Source: Caldilineaceae bacterium SB0675_bin_29 (GTDB lineage Bacteria; Chloroflexota; Anaerolineae; Caldilineales; Caldilineaceae). From it: a stretch of 41,376 nucleotides of DNA. Both the position numbers and the translations under genes were made by a program. The stretch covers positions 533-41,908 of the forward strand of contig VYDA01000537.1 of NCBI GenBank assembly GCA_009843665.1, read 5' to 3'. Below are positions 15,226-24,596 of the stretch, piece after piece. Every line of letters starts with the position of its first letter. Position 1 is the stretch's first letter. The notes beneath the pieces were generated by a model. The model was given only the letters and a program-made list of their open reading frames with translations. It was not told the DNA's origin and searched no databases.

Positions 15226-15258
15226 CCGTACCGTAAGACACTATTCGACAGGTTCTCA

Positions 15259-16341
15259 ATGAAGAGTTTTTTCCGATTCGTCTTGCGTCTTTTCCTCTTT
15301 GCCGCGTTCGCCGCCGTACTCATCCTTCTCATCGGGGTCTTTCTCCAGGCGCAAACCCTGTCGACGCAGGTCGACGAGCTGACGGCGCGCGTACAACGGC
15401 TCGAGGAGGCCAACGCCGCCCGGCCCGCGCCCGCCGCGCAGCCGACCCGAACGTCCTCACCCGAGCCGACGGCAACGCGCACGCACAGGCCGACGAACAC
15501 GCCTGCGCCGACCAACACACCCGCGCCAACTAATACGCCCGGGCCGACCGCAACGCCCAGCCTCACGCGCACACCCAGACCGACCAATACGCCCACACCG
15601 ACGCGCGCGCGCGTCCAGCCCACGGCTACACCGTCGAACGGGGGCAACCTGAGCAGCATCAGAATCGAGCCCGAAAATCGCTGCTCGCACTACGATTCGG
15701 ACCTCTATCCCTACTCCCAGAGCGTCGAGCCTCATATCGTCAACCAGCAGGGCGGCCGCATCTACGGCCCGTACACCGGCACCTACTTTGCCAGCATCCG
15801 CGAGACGGACATCGAGCACATCGTCGCCCGCAGCGAAGCGCACGACAGCGGCCTCTGCGCCGCCAGCAGCGCCACCCGGCGCAACTTCGCCAACGACCTG
15901 CTCAACCTCACCCTGGCCAGCCCCAGCGTAAACAGGCACCAGAAGGTCGACAAGGACCTGGCGCAGTGGCTGCCTGTCCTGAACCAGTGCTGGTACGTGA
16001 ACCGGGTCGTGCTCGTCAAGCGCAAGTACAATCTCTCGATGGACCAGGCCGAAGCCGACACCGCGCGCCGCGTGCTGGTCAGGTGCTCCAGCATGCAGAT
16101 GCAGTTCACCGACCCGGGCTCAGCGCCGCCGCTAGCCAATATGCCGACATCTGTGCCGCCGCCGCAGAGCGGCAGCGGGACTGACTGTGCCAGGGATCCG
16201 CTCGGCTGCTACGATGACAACAACAACGGTAGAATCACCTGCGCCGAAGCCCGCCGGCACGGCATCGCGCCGGTGCCGCGCGGTCATCCGGCCTACCAGT
16301 ACATGCGAGACGGCGACAGCGACGGCGTTGTGTGTGAGTGA
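15259..16341 (+). CDS. Membrane-anchored HNH nuclease with excalibur domain
   Basis: The 360-residue protein begins with a signal anchor (residues 4-30), a short coiled coil (TLSTQVDELTARVQRLEE) and a long Pro/Thr linker to about residue 125. Residues 170-275 hold an exported-nuclease core of HNH/DUF1524 type. DIEHIVARSEAHDSGLC carries the catalytic histidine, followed by RNFANDLLNLTLASPSVNRHQK and a motif around DLAQWLP. The last 45 residues form an excalibur calcium-binding domain ending DGDSDGVVCE with paired cysteines. It should act outside the cell on nucleic acid, for nutrient use or competition. An N-terminal relic of a paralog lies at 11170-11271. Confidence 0.85.
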   Translation: MKSFFRFVLRLFLFAAFAAVLILLIGVFLQAQTLSTQVDELTARVQRLEEANAARPAPAAQPTRTSSPEPTATRTHRPTNTPAPTNTPAPTNTPGPTATPSLTRTPRPTNTPTPTRARVQPTATPSNGGNLSSIRIEPENRCSHYDSDLYPYSQSVEPHIVNQQGGRIYGPYTGTYFASIRETDIEHIVARSEAHDSGLCAASSATRRNFANDLLNLTLASPSVNRHQKVDKDLAQWLPVLNQCWYVNRVVLVKRKYNLSMDQAEADTARRVLVRCSSMQMQFTDPGSAPPLANMPTSVPPPQSGSGTDCARDPLGCYDDNNNGRITCAEARRHGIAPVPRGHPAYQYMRDGDSDGVVCE

Positions 16342-16392
16342 GAGGGGGAGAGGGAAGTTTCAAGGACGTTTTCAGCAAGGGGGAGTCACGAC

Positions 16393-16689
16393 GTGGCAAT
16401 GGTTAAACTTGGCTGGAAGAAATTTTACACTGACGATGGTGACACGATTCTCCGGTGTAAAATCAGGGCAAGTAGCGGCGAAGACGCACTGTACATGGAG
16501 GTGTACGACAGGGGACCGGCGATGATCAGAAAATATGACGTCAGTGCCTTCTATTGGGCAGAAAGCAGCCAGCGCCGCATACTGCTCTACGATGAGTTGG
16601 AATTTCGTAGTCTCGGGGACGCGAGGGAAGCGCTGACGCAGTGGTATTTCGACAATGCGCCGACGTTGTTGATGACGCTGGCCGGGTGA
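16393..16689 (+). CDS. Hypothetical 98-residue protein
   Basis: The GTG at 16393 has a strong ribosome-binding site (GGGGGAG, seven bases upstream). The product is a strand-rich small protein (GWKKFYTDDGDTILRCKIRA, then RRILLYDELEFRSLGDAREAL) of unknown family, without a signal peptide. It lies about 50 bases after the nuclease gene on the same strand; whether it is an immunity partner cannot be told from sequence. It converges on hsdR. Confidence 0.55.
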   Translation: MAMVKLGWKKFYTDDGDTILRCKIRASSGEDALYMEVYDRGPAMIRKYDVSAFYWAESSQRRILLYDELEFRSLGDAREALTQWYFDNAPTLLMTLAG

Positions 16690-16756
16690 AGATGGATGGG
16701 AATCCGATCGCACAGGAGGCCGCAAGCGCTGTGGGAAGGGCAACCCGCTGCGCTCT

Positions 16757-19700
16757 CTACACCATGGCCTCGGTCGAAAGCTCAGCCTGCCGCAGAACGA
16801 GGTCCGTTGCCTCCGGCGCGAGGTCAGGCGGATAGCCGTATCTGGCTAGTAAGCGGCGCACGCGGCGTCGCAGATCGGCACGCACGGACTCGCGTTCCGT
16901 CCAGTCGAGCGTTGGCATATCTTTGACCATCTCCGTTAGTTTTCTGGCCATGAGTCGAAGAACGTCATTCTGCATAACCTCCCTGGCAGACTCGTTATCC
17001 GCCAGGGCATCGTATAGCGCGATCTCCTCAGTGCTCAGCCCTAGTTTCTCGCCGCGCTCCTGCGCTTCTCGCAGGTGCTTGGCTAGGTCAATGAGATGTG
17101 TGATCATCTCGGCGGTCGTAATCGCCTTGTTCGTATACCGACGTATGGCCTCTTCAAGCGCCTCACGGAATTTCTGACTTTGTACGATATTCGAACGCTC
17201 GGTGATCCGGATCTGGTCGTTCAGTAGCTTTCGCAGTGTCTCCAAGGCCAGGTTCTTCTGCTCCATTGCGGCGACTCGCCCGAGGAATTCGTCGCTGAGA
17301 ATGTCGATGCGGACTTCCTCAAAGCCTGCAACTGCGAACAGATCGATCACCCTGCCTGCCTCGACCGCCCCGCCGATGACCTGACGCACTGCGTTGTTGA
17401 TGTCGTTCTGTCTGTCGCCGACACCACTGCCATTGGCGTCGTCCGCCAAACGCTTGCGGATCATCACCACAATGTGCTGAAAAAACGCAAGATGCGGCGC
17501 AATCCGTTCCGTCTCCGGCCGCGGCACGGAAAGCGCGAACGCGTCCGACAACTCCTTGACCAGCGTCCTCAGACGTTTCCAGCCGTCGTCTTGGCCGAAT
17601 ACATGGTCGATAGCGCCAAGATATACAGGCAGCGCTTGCTTCGGATCGCCTTGTAGCGCCTGCTCGTAATCGCAGCCGTGGAAAAACGATTTCAGCTTTT
17701 CGAAGGCCGATTCCATGGCTGGCACTGCTTCATCTTGCACATCTTTCACTGCCTCGCCCGTCCCGCCGGCCTGTGTGTAGATGGCCAGCGCATCGGCCAG
17801 CCGATCTGACAGACCAAGCAGGTCCACGATCAGGCCGCCAGGCTTCTCGCCATAGACCCGGTTGACGCGAGCAATCGCTTGCATAAGGTTGTGCGTTGCC
17901 AGCGGCTTGTCCAAGTACATAGTGTGCGCCGGTGGACAGTCGAAGCCTGTCAACCACATATCACACACGATCACGAGACGCAGATCATCGCTGGGATTTT
18001 TGAAGCGTTCGGCCAGCCGTTTACGGGCCGCCTTTGTGCGCACGTGACTGCGCAACGGCTCCTCATCACGATGATCCCCGGTGACGACGACCTTTATCGC
18101 CCCTCGCTCGTCATCCGGATCGTGCCATGCTGGGCGCAGCGCCCGGATCGCGTCGTACAGCCGAGCGGCAATATCCCGACTCATCGTCACGACCATCGCT
18201 TTGCCCTCTATCACGGCGCGGCGTTCTTCCCAGTGATCAACAACAAATTCTGCCAGCCGTTCTATGCGTTCCTGCGCGCCGGCAAGCGTCTTCAAAGGCA
18301 CGCTGATATACTGTTCGGCGTCCTTTCCCTCAGCATCCGCGGTGGCTGCTTTCTCCAACTCCTCTTCCGCTGCTTTCGCGCCCGCCTCGTCTATCGTCAA
18401 CTTGATAATCCGGGCCTCGTAGTAGAGTGGCTTCGTGGCTCCATCTTCAACGGCCTGGCGCATGTCGTATATGTCCGCGTAATCCCCGAAGACATGTCTC
18501 GTGTTTTTGTCGTCTCCCTCCAGCGGCGTTCCGGTGAAGGCTACAAAGGTCGCGTTAGGCAAGGCCAGGCGCATCCAGCGGGCACCGCCTTTTACGAAAC
18601 CGTACTGGCTGCGGTGAGCCTCGTCAGCCATCACAACGACATTCTCACGCTTCGAAATGACGCCGTGCGCCTCGGTGAACTTCTGGATCGTGGTGAACAC
18701 CACTCCGCCCGAAGGGAGGTCCAGCAACTCCTTGAGGTGCTCGCGGGTTTCAGCCTGGACCGGTCGGTCGCCCAGCAGAGCACGGCCAGCCGCGAAGGTG
18801 TCAAATAGCTGGTCATCCAGATCGTTGCGATCTGTGATCATGACGATGGTAGGGTTCTTCATTCGAAGATCGCGCATCAACGTCCCAGCCAACATCAGCA
18901 TGGTGATCGACTTGCCCGCGCCCTGTGTGTGCCAAATCACACCGGCGCGTCCGTCGCCGTGGCCCGACGATGACTTCATCCGATCGAGCACGCTTGCCCG
19001 CATCTTTCGCATCGCTCGAAACTGATGGTAGCCCGCTATCTTCTTGACGATCTCGCCGCGTTCGTCCTCCTCAAAGAGGACGCAGTTACGCAGGTAGTCC
19101 ACTAAGGCTTCTGGAGCGAACAGCCCTCGTATCAGCCCCTCTAGCGTGGATGCGCCCCCTTCCGGCGGACGCCACGGCATGAACCTGTTGCGGTTGCTTG
19201 TGAGCGCGCCAACGCGAGTCAGCAATCCGTCTGACACTACCAGCGCCTCATTCATTACGAACAGGTCGGGGACCAACTCCTTGTAGCGGCTCAGTTGATT
19301 GATGGCAACGTCCAGGCTCGCTTCAGCGACGACGGGGGCTTTGAGTTCGATCACTGCGATCGGAAGGCCATTCAGAAAAACCGTCAGGTCTGGCCGAAAG
19401 CGCTTCCCTGATGGGTCGGTAACGGTAAGTTGCCGTACGACCAATATGTCGTTCTCTTCAGGCTTCTCGAAATCGACAACGTAGGCACGGTCGCCGCGCA
19501 TCTCCCCGCTGGCAGGATCTTGATACTCTACCTCGACACCTTGAGTGAGCAGGCTGTGGAACCAGCGGTTATTCTGGATGAGGGTTGGATGCGGTGGGTT
19601 TGAGAGGTCGCGCACAACGCCTTCGATAGTGTCATGCGGAAACTTCGAGTTGATCCGGTGCAGTGCAGACTCGAGGCGGCCCTTCAGGATGACTTGCAAC

Positions 19701-19816
19701 GTGCCGTCTCGCTCCCCTGCATCATCGATCTCTGTTCCACGTTTGGTAGTTATGCCTAGCGCGCTGAAATGCACGGAGGCAACATCCTCGACGAGCCTTT
19801 CTGTGGGCAAAGACAT
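16757..19816 (-). CDS. hsdR: Type I restriction enzyme R subunit
   Basis: The roughly 1019-residue protein has the full type I R-subunit plan. Residues 140-165 carry the nuclease motif (RPDLTVFLNGL, then AVIELKAP, a PD-ExK site). The Walker A motif is IWHTQGAGKS near residue 300 and the DEAH box MADEAHRSQYG near 400. Helicase motifs and IARVNR follow around residue 650, and the C-terminal part is helical. It translocates DNA by ATP hydrolysis and cuts at a distance from unmethylated sites. The frame could open at a TTG at 19822 overlapping the previous stop, but the ATG at 19816 is better spaced from AAAGG. It is the last gene of the operon. Confidence 0.95.
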   Translation of the reverse strand: MSLPTERLVEDVASVHFSALGITTKRGTEIDDAGERDGTLQVILKGRLESALHRINSKFPHDTIEGVVRDLSNPPHPTLIQNNRWFHSLLTQGVEVEYQDPASGEMRGDRAYVVDFEKPEENDILVVRQLTVTDPSGKRFRPDLTVFLNGLPIAVIELKAPVVAEASLDVAINQLSRYKELVPDLFVMNEALVVSDGLLTRVGALTSNRNRFMPWRPPEGGASTLEGLIRGLFAPEALVDYLRNCVLFEEDERGEIVKKIAGYHQFRAMRKMRASVLDRMKSSSGHGDGRAGVIWHTQGAGKSITMLMLAGTLMRDLRMKNPTIVMITDRNDLDDQLFDTFAAGRALLGDRPVQAETREHLKELLDLPSGGVVFTTIQKFTEAHGVISKRENVVVMADEAHRSQYGFVKGGARWMRLALPNATFVAFTGTPLEGDDKNTRHVFGDYADIYDMRQAVEDGATKPLYYEARIIKLTIDEAGAKAAEEELEKAATADAEGKDAEQYISVPLKTLAGAQERIERLAEFVVDHWEERRAVIEGKAMVVTMSRDIAARLYDAIRALRPAWHDPDDERGAIKVVVTGDHRDEEPLRSHVRTKAARKRLAERFKNPSDDLRLVIVCDMWLTGFDCPPAHTMYLDKPLATHNLMQAIARVNRVYGEKPGGLIVDLLGLSDRLADALAIYTQAGGTGEAVKDVQDEAVPAMESAFEKLKSFFHGCDYEQALQGDPKQALPVYLGAIDHVFGQDDGWKRLRTLVKELSDAFALSVPRPETERIAPHLAFFQHIVVMIRKRLADDANGSGVGDRQNDINNAVRQVIGGAVEAGRVIDLFAVAGFEEVRIDILSDEFLGRVAAMEQKNLALETLRKLLNDQIRITERSNIVQSQKFREALEEAIRRYTNKAITTAEMITHLIDLAKHLREAQERGEKLGLSTEEIALYDALADNESAREVMQNDVLRLMARKLTEMVKDMPTLDWTERESVRADLRRRVRRLLARYGYPPDLAPEATDLVLRQAELSTEAMV

Positions 19817-19818
19817 AG

Positions 19819-20553
19819 TCAATTGCCTTTCTCCTCACTCTTTCCATTCTGTTCGTCGAGGCCCTCACCATCTCCCTCCCCATTGCGTGCGGCGATGAAC
19901 TCCTGCAGTGCAGCTCTGTACGCTGCAAGATCTGTGTAGAACAGAACTTGGCTAGGGATCAGTTCCACTTCGCCCAACCTGATCGGCTCATAGTCGCGGT
20001 CAATCTCCTCATTAAATTCCGGATGATCCTCGTAGTAGACGCGTGCTCCTGGAGTCTGACTACTTGCTTCGCGATGGGTGCGGTAGAGGAAAGCAACGAT
20101 AGTGTCCGCCGCCTGCGCTGCCAGCGTAGCTTGCCGCAGGCCCAGTCGGGCGGCGAAGGCGTCGCGACCGTGGGCGACCATTCCGTAATTATTTCGCAGT
20201 TCACACAGCCCCTGAATTGTCTGCAACATTCCTCGTATTGTCTTCTCCACCGAGTCCCTAGTCTTCGCCGGTGTAGGATTGTCGTCGGGCAATAATTTCA
20301 GGCGATTTGTTGTTTCCCTCAACAGCTTCGGCGAGTCCCAACTTGTACTAGCTGGTTGACCTATGTCTGCGAGTACCGTCTTGCAAACAGTATCGACCAA
20401 CCCCTTCGAAAGATCGAACGCGAAATCGGGAACACTTTCCAACGCATTTTCTATCGCCTCAATGTGCTGTTCAATAGGTTCCGCGACCGGACCGTCCAAG
20501 ATTGCGGAGCGAGCGCCGACCATTTGAAAGCGGGGCGGAGAGGATTCAGCCAT
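19819..20553 (-). CDS. Abi-C (abortive infection C-terminal) HEPN-like protein
   Basis: The 244-residue protein sits inside the type I operon between hsdS and hsdR. Residues 110-165 (MLQTIQGLCELRNNYGMVAHG, then RQATLAAQAADTIVAFLYR) match the abortive-infection C-terminal family, in which LRNxxG..AHG is the hallmark. That helical bundle is related to HEPN proteins, some of which are ribonucleases. The start overlaps the hsdS stop by eight bases (ATGGCTGA), so it is translated with the operon. It may be a backup that kills or arrests the cell when restriction fails; this is inferred from family and position. Confidence 0.8.
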   Translation of the reverse strand: MAESSPPRFQMVGARSAILDGPVAEPIEQHIEAIENALESVPDFAFDLSKGLVDTVCKTVLADIGQPASTSWDSPKLLRETTNRLKLLPDDNPTPAKTRDSVEKTIRGMLQTIQGLCELRNNYGMVAHGRDAFAARLGLRQATLAAQAADTIVAFLYRTHREASSQTPGARVYYEDHPEFNEEIDRDYEPIRLGEVELIPSQVLFYTDLAAYRAALQEFIAARNGEGDGEGLDEQNGKSEEKGN

Positions 20554-21757
20554 CAGCAGCCTCTACGGTAACTTGCCCGCTCAGCAAGTGAGGGAGGATG
20601 TAATCGCGCGTTTCAGCCAGACAGTCATTCTCTTTGACACAAGCGGTGAGTAGGCCGAATAGAGGATCAACCGCCTGCCCATACGCCGCAACTACCTCAT
20701 CAGGCGGCTTCATGATCGGGATTGGACGAAAGTTCTTTTTGCTGATCTCGGGAAATGTTGTGCCGCCCGCCCGAGCTCTTATCGTCTCCATCGAACTGCG
20801 TGCCCAGTTCAGGATGAAGGCAGGCGGTAGCGGACCGTCACAGATCATAGCGATAAACCCTTGGTTGACCGCAGTCGGCACGCGTGAAATTGCTAGATAG
20901 CCAATCGGTGCCCGCGAAGACATTAGAACGGTACCGACAGGAAGCAGGCCAGAGCTAATTTGGTCCACCCCCGCGTTCGTGATGTGGCGCTCCGTATCAA
21001 GCAATACCGGATGCGAGAGGCGCGACAAATCCTTTGGCGTTGCCCAACGATGCTCTCCTCCATCCCAGTAATCCGGCTCCTTTGTACTTGGTGTGCTACC
21101 TCCCTTCACAGTAACAACATCGCCGATGTTCTCCACCTCCCAGCCTTCCGGCACAGGGCCGATCGCGGAATCGACGAAGTTGGTGGGGAGGGCATCGAAA
21201 ACGTGCTGAGGCATGGAAGGGAAGGAACCGGCCCCGGCAGCTTTCGCTTTCATCGGCTCGAAGTCCACGAACCACGCCCGATAGACGGCTCGCGCCAACT
21301 GCTCCAACGTCTGGGCTGTATGACGGTTGTGATCGATCTTATCGTCAAGCGCGCCGAGCACGCCAGCGATGGCCTCCCAAGAATCTTCGTTAGGCAACCA
21401 AAGAGTCCGTGCGTGAGCGGCGTCTCGATTCAGCCCCGGTACGGCACTATCACTGTTCATCTTCTCTAGGCCGGCGCTTTTCAACGCGTAATACATGAAA
21501 CGCGCCTCATCTAAATTTTCGAAATCGATGAAAAAAGTTGTGTCTATCGGCCAGCATGGAATTTTCGAAAGGTGAACTACACCGACCGTCCCCTTACGCC
21601 CAATTACAACTGTTGGTCCATAAGTAAAGGCCTCGTTATGGTAGCCAATGATCCCGTTGGACCCGTATACAGGGATGCTGCCAGAAATCCTCTTGGCCTC
21701 GGGCAATCCTTTCCCGTAAGAAAGCGGTGCGAGTTCTTCTACTGTAAATTCATTCAT
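20546..21757 (-). CDS. hsdS: Type I restriction specificity subunit
   Basis: The 403-residue protein has the two target-recognition domains and conserved helices of HsdS. The first half ends with GVLGALDDKIDHNRHTAQTLEQ and AVYRAWFVDFEP, the classic central conserved helix. The second opens with WEVENIGDVVTVKGGSTPS and ends LLSGQVTVE. It selects the two halves of the DNA site for methylation and cleavage. The ATG overlaps the hsdM stop by eight bases. The first recognition domain (residues 1-125) is shorter than usual, close to the compact MNEF...L(S)YGKGLP type. Confidence 0.93.
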   Translation of the reverse strand: MNEFTVEELAPLSYGKGLPEAKRISGSIPVYGSNGIIGYHNEAFTYGPTVVIGRKGTVGVVHLSKIPCWPIDTTFFIDFENLDEARFMYYALKSAGLEKMNSDSAVPGLNRDAAHARTLWLPNEDSWEAIAGVLGALDDKIDHNRHTAQTLEQLARAVYRAWFVDFEPMKAKAAGAGSFPSMPQHVFDALPTNFVDSAIGPVPEGWEVENIGDVVTVKGGSTPSTKEPDYWDGGEHRWATPKDLSRLSHPVLLDTERHITNAGVDQISSGLLPVGTVLMSSRAPIGYLAISRVPTAVNQGFIAMICDGPLPPAFILNWARSSMETIRARAGGTTFPEISKKNFRPIPIMKPPDEVVAAYGQAVDPLFGLLTACVKENDCLAETRDYILPHLLSGQVTVEAADG

Positions 21758-23408
21758 AGTATTGAAGTCCCGAAAGTTGTCTCCTGACTTCCTCCGCTAG
21801 CCGCTCCCCTTCTGAAAAGGAATCTTCTAACTCCCCCAGGATGTGGGGAAACTTAACCGAGAACGGCTCTTCGTCTCCCCTTCGTTCTTCTGCGCCAACG
21901 TAGCGGCCGGGGTTGAGTACGAAGCCTCTATCCTTGATGCCTTCGACGGTCTCAGCTTTGCAAAAACCGGGGGTGTCGTGATAAAGCCACTCCCCGTGCT
22001 TAGCTTGGTCCCACCAATCTGGCGCGGGCTCACCACGCCACTGGCGGTAGGCGTAGACGATGCGACCGATGTCTGAATCGTGGCCAGGATCATCCTCCCC
22101 ACCGGCGGTAAGCTCACGCTGGGTGCGATTCAGCATAGTGCCGAGCTCGCGAGCATCAACGAACAGCGTCTCTCCTTCACGGTCACGCCCGCCATATTTC
22201 AGGTTCCCGCCTGTTTTGTCCCGGGTGAGAAACCACAGGCACGCGGGGATGGCGGTTGTGAGAAACAGTTGCGCTGGCAGAGCGACGATTGCGTCGACCA
22301 GGTCTGCCTCAACGATGTGCTGGCGGATCTCCCCTTCCCTTCCTGTGTTCGAAGAAAGCGATCCATTGGCCATGACAAAGCCCGCGACCCCGCCGCCTCT
22401 TCCGTTAGGCGGCGCCAGGTGGTGGATGAAGTGCTGGATCCAGGCGTAGTTAGCATTGCTGTTCGGAGGCGTCCCGTAGCGCCAGCGGACATCTTCCTGA
22501 AGCAGGTCTCCTGACCAGTCAGAATCATTGAAGGGCGGATTCGCGAGAATATAATCGGCTTTGAGGTCCGGGTGGAGGTCTCTTAGGAAAGAATCAGCGG
22601 GTTGCGGCCCAAGATTGGCTTCAATGCCTCGGATGGCAAGATTCATATGGGCGAGCCGCCAAGTCGTTGGGTTCGACTCCTGACCGAAAATCGAGATATT
22701 GGTCTTCAGCCCGCCATGAGCTTTGACGAAATTTTCGGACTGGACAAACATGCCTGCCGAACCGCAGCAAGGGTCATACACCCGCCCTTCGTAGGGTTCG
22801 AGCATCTCCACAAGCAGGCGCACGATGGAGCGCGGCGTAAAGAATTCGCCGCCGCGTTTTCCCTCCGCCTGGGCGAACTTGCCCAAGAAGTATTCGTATA
22901 CGCGGCCTAACATATCACGCGCCCTAGACTGATCGTGCTTGAAACCGGCACCTGAGATCAGGTCGATCAGCTCTTTCATTTTCTGCGGTTCTATCCCCTT
23001 GCGGGCATAGTCACGCGAGAGCTTCCCTCTCAATTTCGCCGGGTTGTCTCGTTCAACGGCGTAGATTGCATCGTCAATGAGTGTGGCGATGTCTGTTCGC
23101 GCTGCCTGACTCTGCAGATGGCTCCAACGCGCCTCAGGTGGCACCCAGAAGACATGTTCTGCAGTGTACTCGTCACGATAGTCCAACAGGGATTGCAGTT
23201 GTTCTCCAGTAATCCCTTCCGCCTCCAACTCTCCTTTAAGTTTCTCATGACGCGCCTCGAAAGAGTCGGATATGTACTTCAAAAAGAGGAGGCCAAGGAC
23301 CACGTGCTTATACTCGGCTGAGTCGATTTGGCCACGCAGTTTGTCGGCGGCGTCCCAAAGAACTTTGGCGTAGGATAGGTCGGCGCTAAGTGTATCGGCG
23401 TTCGTCAT
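21750..23408 (-). CDS. hsdM: Type I restriction methyltransferase subunit
   Basis: The 552-residue protein is a type I N6-adenine methyltransferase. Its N-terminal helical domain (SYAKVLWDAADKLRGQID, then HVVLGLLFLKYISD) is followed by the AdoMet-binding motif YDPCCGSAGMFV and the catalytic ILANPPFND. I placed the start at 23408 because AGGA precedes that ATG at good spacing and the family N-terminus begins there; the frame stays open 120 bases further upstream without a better site. It is the first gene of hsdM-hsdS-abi-hsdR, so the modification subunit is translated first. Confidence 0.95.
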   Translation of the reverse strand: MTNADTLSADLSYAKVLWDAADKLRGQIDSAEYKHVVLGLLFLKYISDSFEARHEKLKGELEAEGITGEQLQSLLDYRDEYTAEHVFWVPPEARWSHLQSQAARTDIATLIDDAIYAVERDNPAKLRGKLSRDYARKGIEPQKMKELIDLISGAGFKHDQSRARDMLGRVYEYFLGKFAQAEGKRGGEFFTPRSIVRLLVEMLEPYEGRVYDPCCGSAGMFVQSENFVKAHGGLKTNISIFGQESNPTTWRLAHMNLAIRGIEANLGPQPADSFLRDLHPDLKADYILANPPFNDSDWSGDLLQEDVRWRYGTPPNSNANYAWIQHFIHHLAPPNGRGGGVAGFVMANGSLSSNTGREGEIRQHIVEADLVDAIVALPAQLFLTTAIPACLWFLTRDKTGGNLKYGGRDREGETLFVDARELGTMLNRTQRELTAGGEDDPGHDSDIGRIVYAYRQWRGEPAPDWWDQAKHGEWLYHDTPGFCKAETVEGIKDRGFVLNPGRYVGAEERRGDEEPFSVKFPHILGELEDSFSEGERLAEEVRRQLSGLQYYE

Positions 23409-24011
23409 AGCTATTCCTATTCGCTTTTTTCGGTCATCCCAAGCTTTCGGTTGGGGATTGGGCCGTAGTGTACCCGCTTGACAGCGGTTTTGCCAGTTCA
23501 GGGAGGCGTGGGCGGCCCCCGAGCGCAATCCGGCGGCGAACAGATAGCCTATGCTGACACCGGCACAACTGGTGGAACTCTGCTAACTGCTGGACCTTGG
23601 GGGAAGGCGGCCGAAACCTAGTGCGCGCAGTATGCGGCGGAAACGGGCGCAACACGCGATCCGGCTCATGGCCGATGAAGAGTACTGCATCATCGAGGAC
23701 GTAGACGGCGACTGGCGCCTAATCCCCCTGAAACGACGCCGTTTCGCGTCCTGGACTTGGCGGTCGGGTCCGGACTCTCCCACACGGGCGCTCTCAGGTG
23801 AAATCTGGACTTTACCGTTGCCGATCCTGGCAGTCCGCGGTGTCTGCGATAGGCCGATTAGCGCTCAGAGGGACTTCCGCCGCTAGGTCAGTCGACAGGC
23901 TGAGAGAAAGCGTCTTGTTGCCGTCTCCATAGCGCGTTCACTATTTCCGTCAGCACTTCCCGTCGCAACGTGCGGGGGCAGATCGGCGAGGTGCACCGCG
24001 TCCATGATCCC
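23409..24011. other. Mostly empty stretch with one doubtful ORF
   Basis: Upstream of hsdM there should be a promoter for the operon, but I see no clear -35/-10 pair. A plus-strand frame at 23632-23886 (84 codons, YCIIEDVDGDWRLIPLKRRR) has no family resemblance and only a weak start, so I do not call it a gene. Confidence 0.35.
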
Positions 24012-24062
24012 CTAGGGTTCACTTTCCACCTTTGTCTGCGCCGTGCGCTTGTCTGCGCTCAT
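24012..24062 (-). other. 16-codon ORF coupled to the gene before it
   Basis: Its ATG overlaps the stop of the 24059-24334 gene (ATGA) and follows GGGAGGGACACA, a strong ribosome-binding site. It nonetheless stops after 16 codons (MSADKRTAQTKVESEP). It may be the leftover start of a truncated operon partner or a very small peptide. Confidence 0.35.
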
Positions 24063-24334
24063 TGTGTCCCTCCCTGTTTGGTGCGTAGGTAGTCCATCAC
24101 TTGCGCCGCAATTTCTCTGTTTGGTTTGGCCGGCACTGTGGACGCTTCCGCCGCTTGCATGGCCGCGGCCGCCGTCGGATAGTTCCTGCCCCGTCCGGTC
24201 TCTTGTCCTTGCAGGGTGCGTACAACGAATGCCCACAGGCCGGAACGCTCCAATGACACAACCGCCGCCCGCGTGCGATTGGCAATCTCGCTGTTGATAT
24301 AATCCCCGCGCCGCGTCAACCGCCATCCCCGCAT
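24059..24334 (-). CDS. Hypothetical 91-residue protein
   Basis: Starting at the ATG at 24334, which follows GGAAGGAACA at ideal spacing, this basic protein begins MRGWRLTRRGDYINSEIANR. It continues with an aromatic core (LERSGLWAFVVRTLQGQ) and an alanine-rich helix. I do not recognise the family. The strong start and the overlap with the next small ORF suggest a real operon whose second gene has been cut short. It lies between the hsd operon and the third terminase leader copy. Confidence 0.55.
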   Translation of the reverse strand: MRGWRLTRRGDYINSEIANRTRAAVVSLERSGLWAFVVRTLQGQETGRGRNYPTAAAAMQAAEASTVPAKPNREIAAQVMDYLRTKQGGTQ

Positions 24335-24596
24335 TGTTCCTTCCTGGTGCTTGCCGACGCCGGCCGGTTGCCGCGTCGGCACTTCTTCTATCAAACTGTG
24401 AGTCCCGCACCTGAACGCCTATCAGCCGCCCGTCATTTGGCGCCAGTGTCAGGTGTCCGGCTATGGTACGATAAGGGCAATGGGCGAGGCAACTTTCCGG
24501 CAAATACCTGACCTTCAGGTCCTGTTCGATCCCTTCAATCAAGTCGGTTCCGCTCGATCTGGCGCGTCCGTTTGCGCCCCTCACAGGCATGTCGTC

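Noticed and set aside
17879-18808. 309-codon plus-strand ORF inside hsdR
   Set aside because: Antisense shadow of the R subunit; no family resemblance.
22671-22683. 'ggttcgactcctga' resembling a tRNA T-arm
   Set aside because: It lies within the hsdM coding sequence, and no acceptor or anticodon stem can be built around it.
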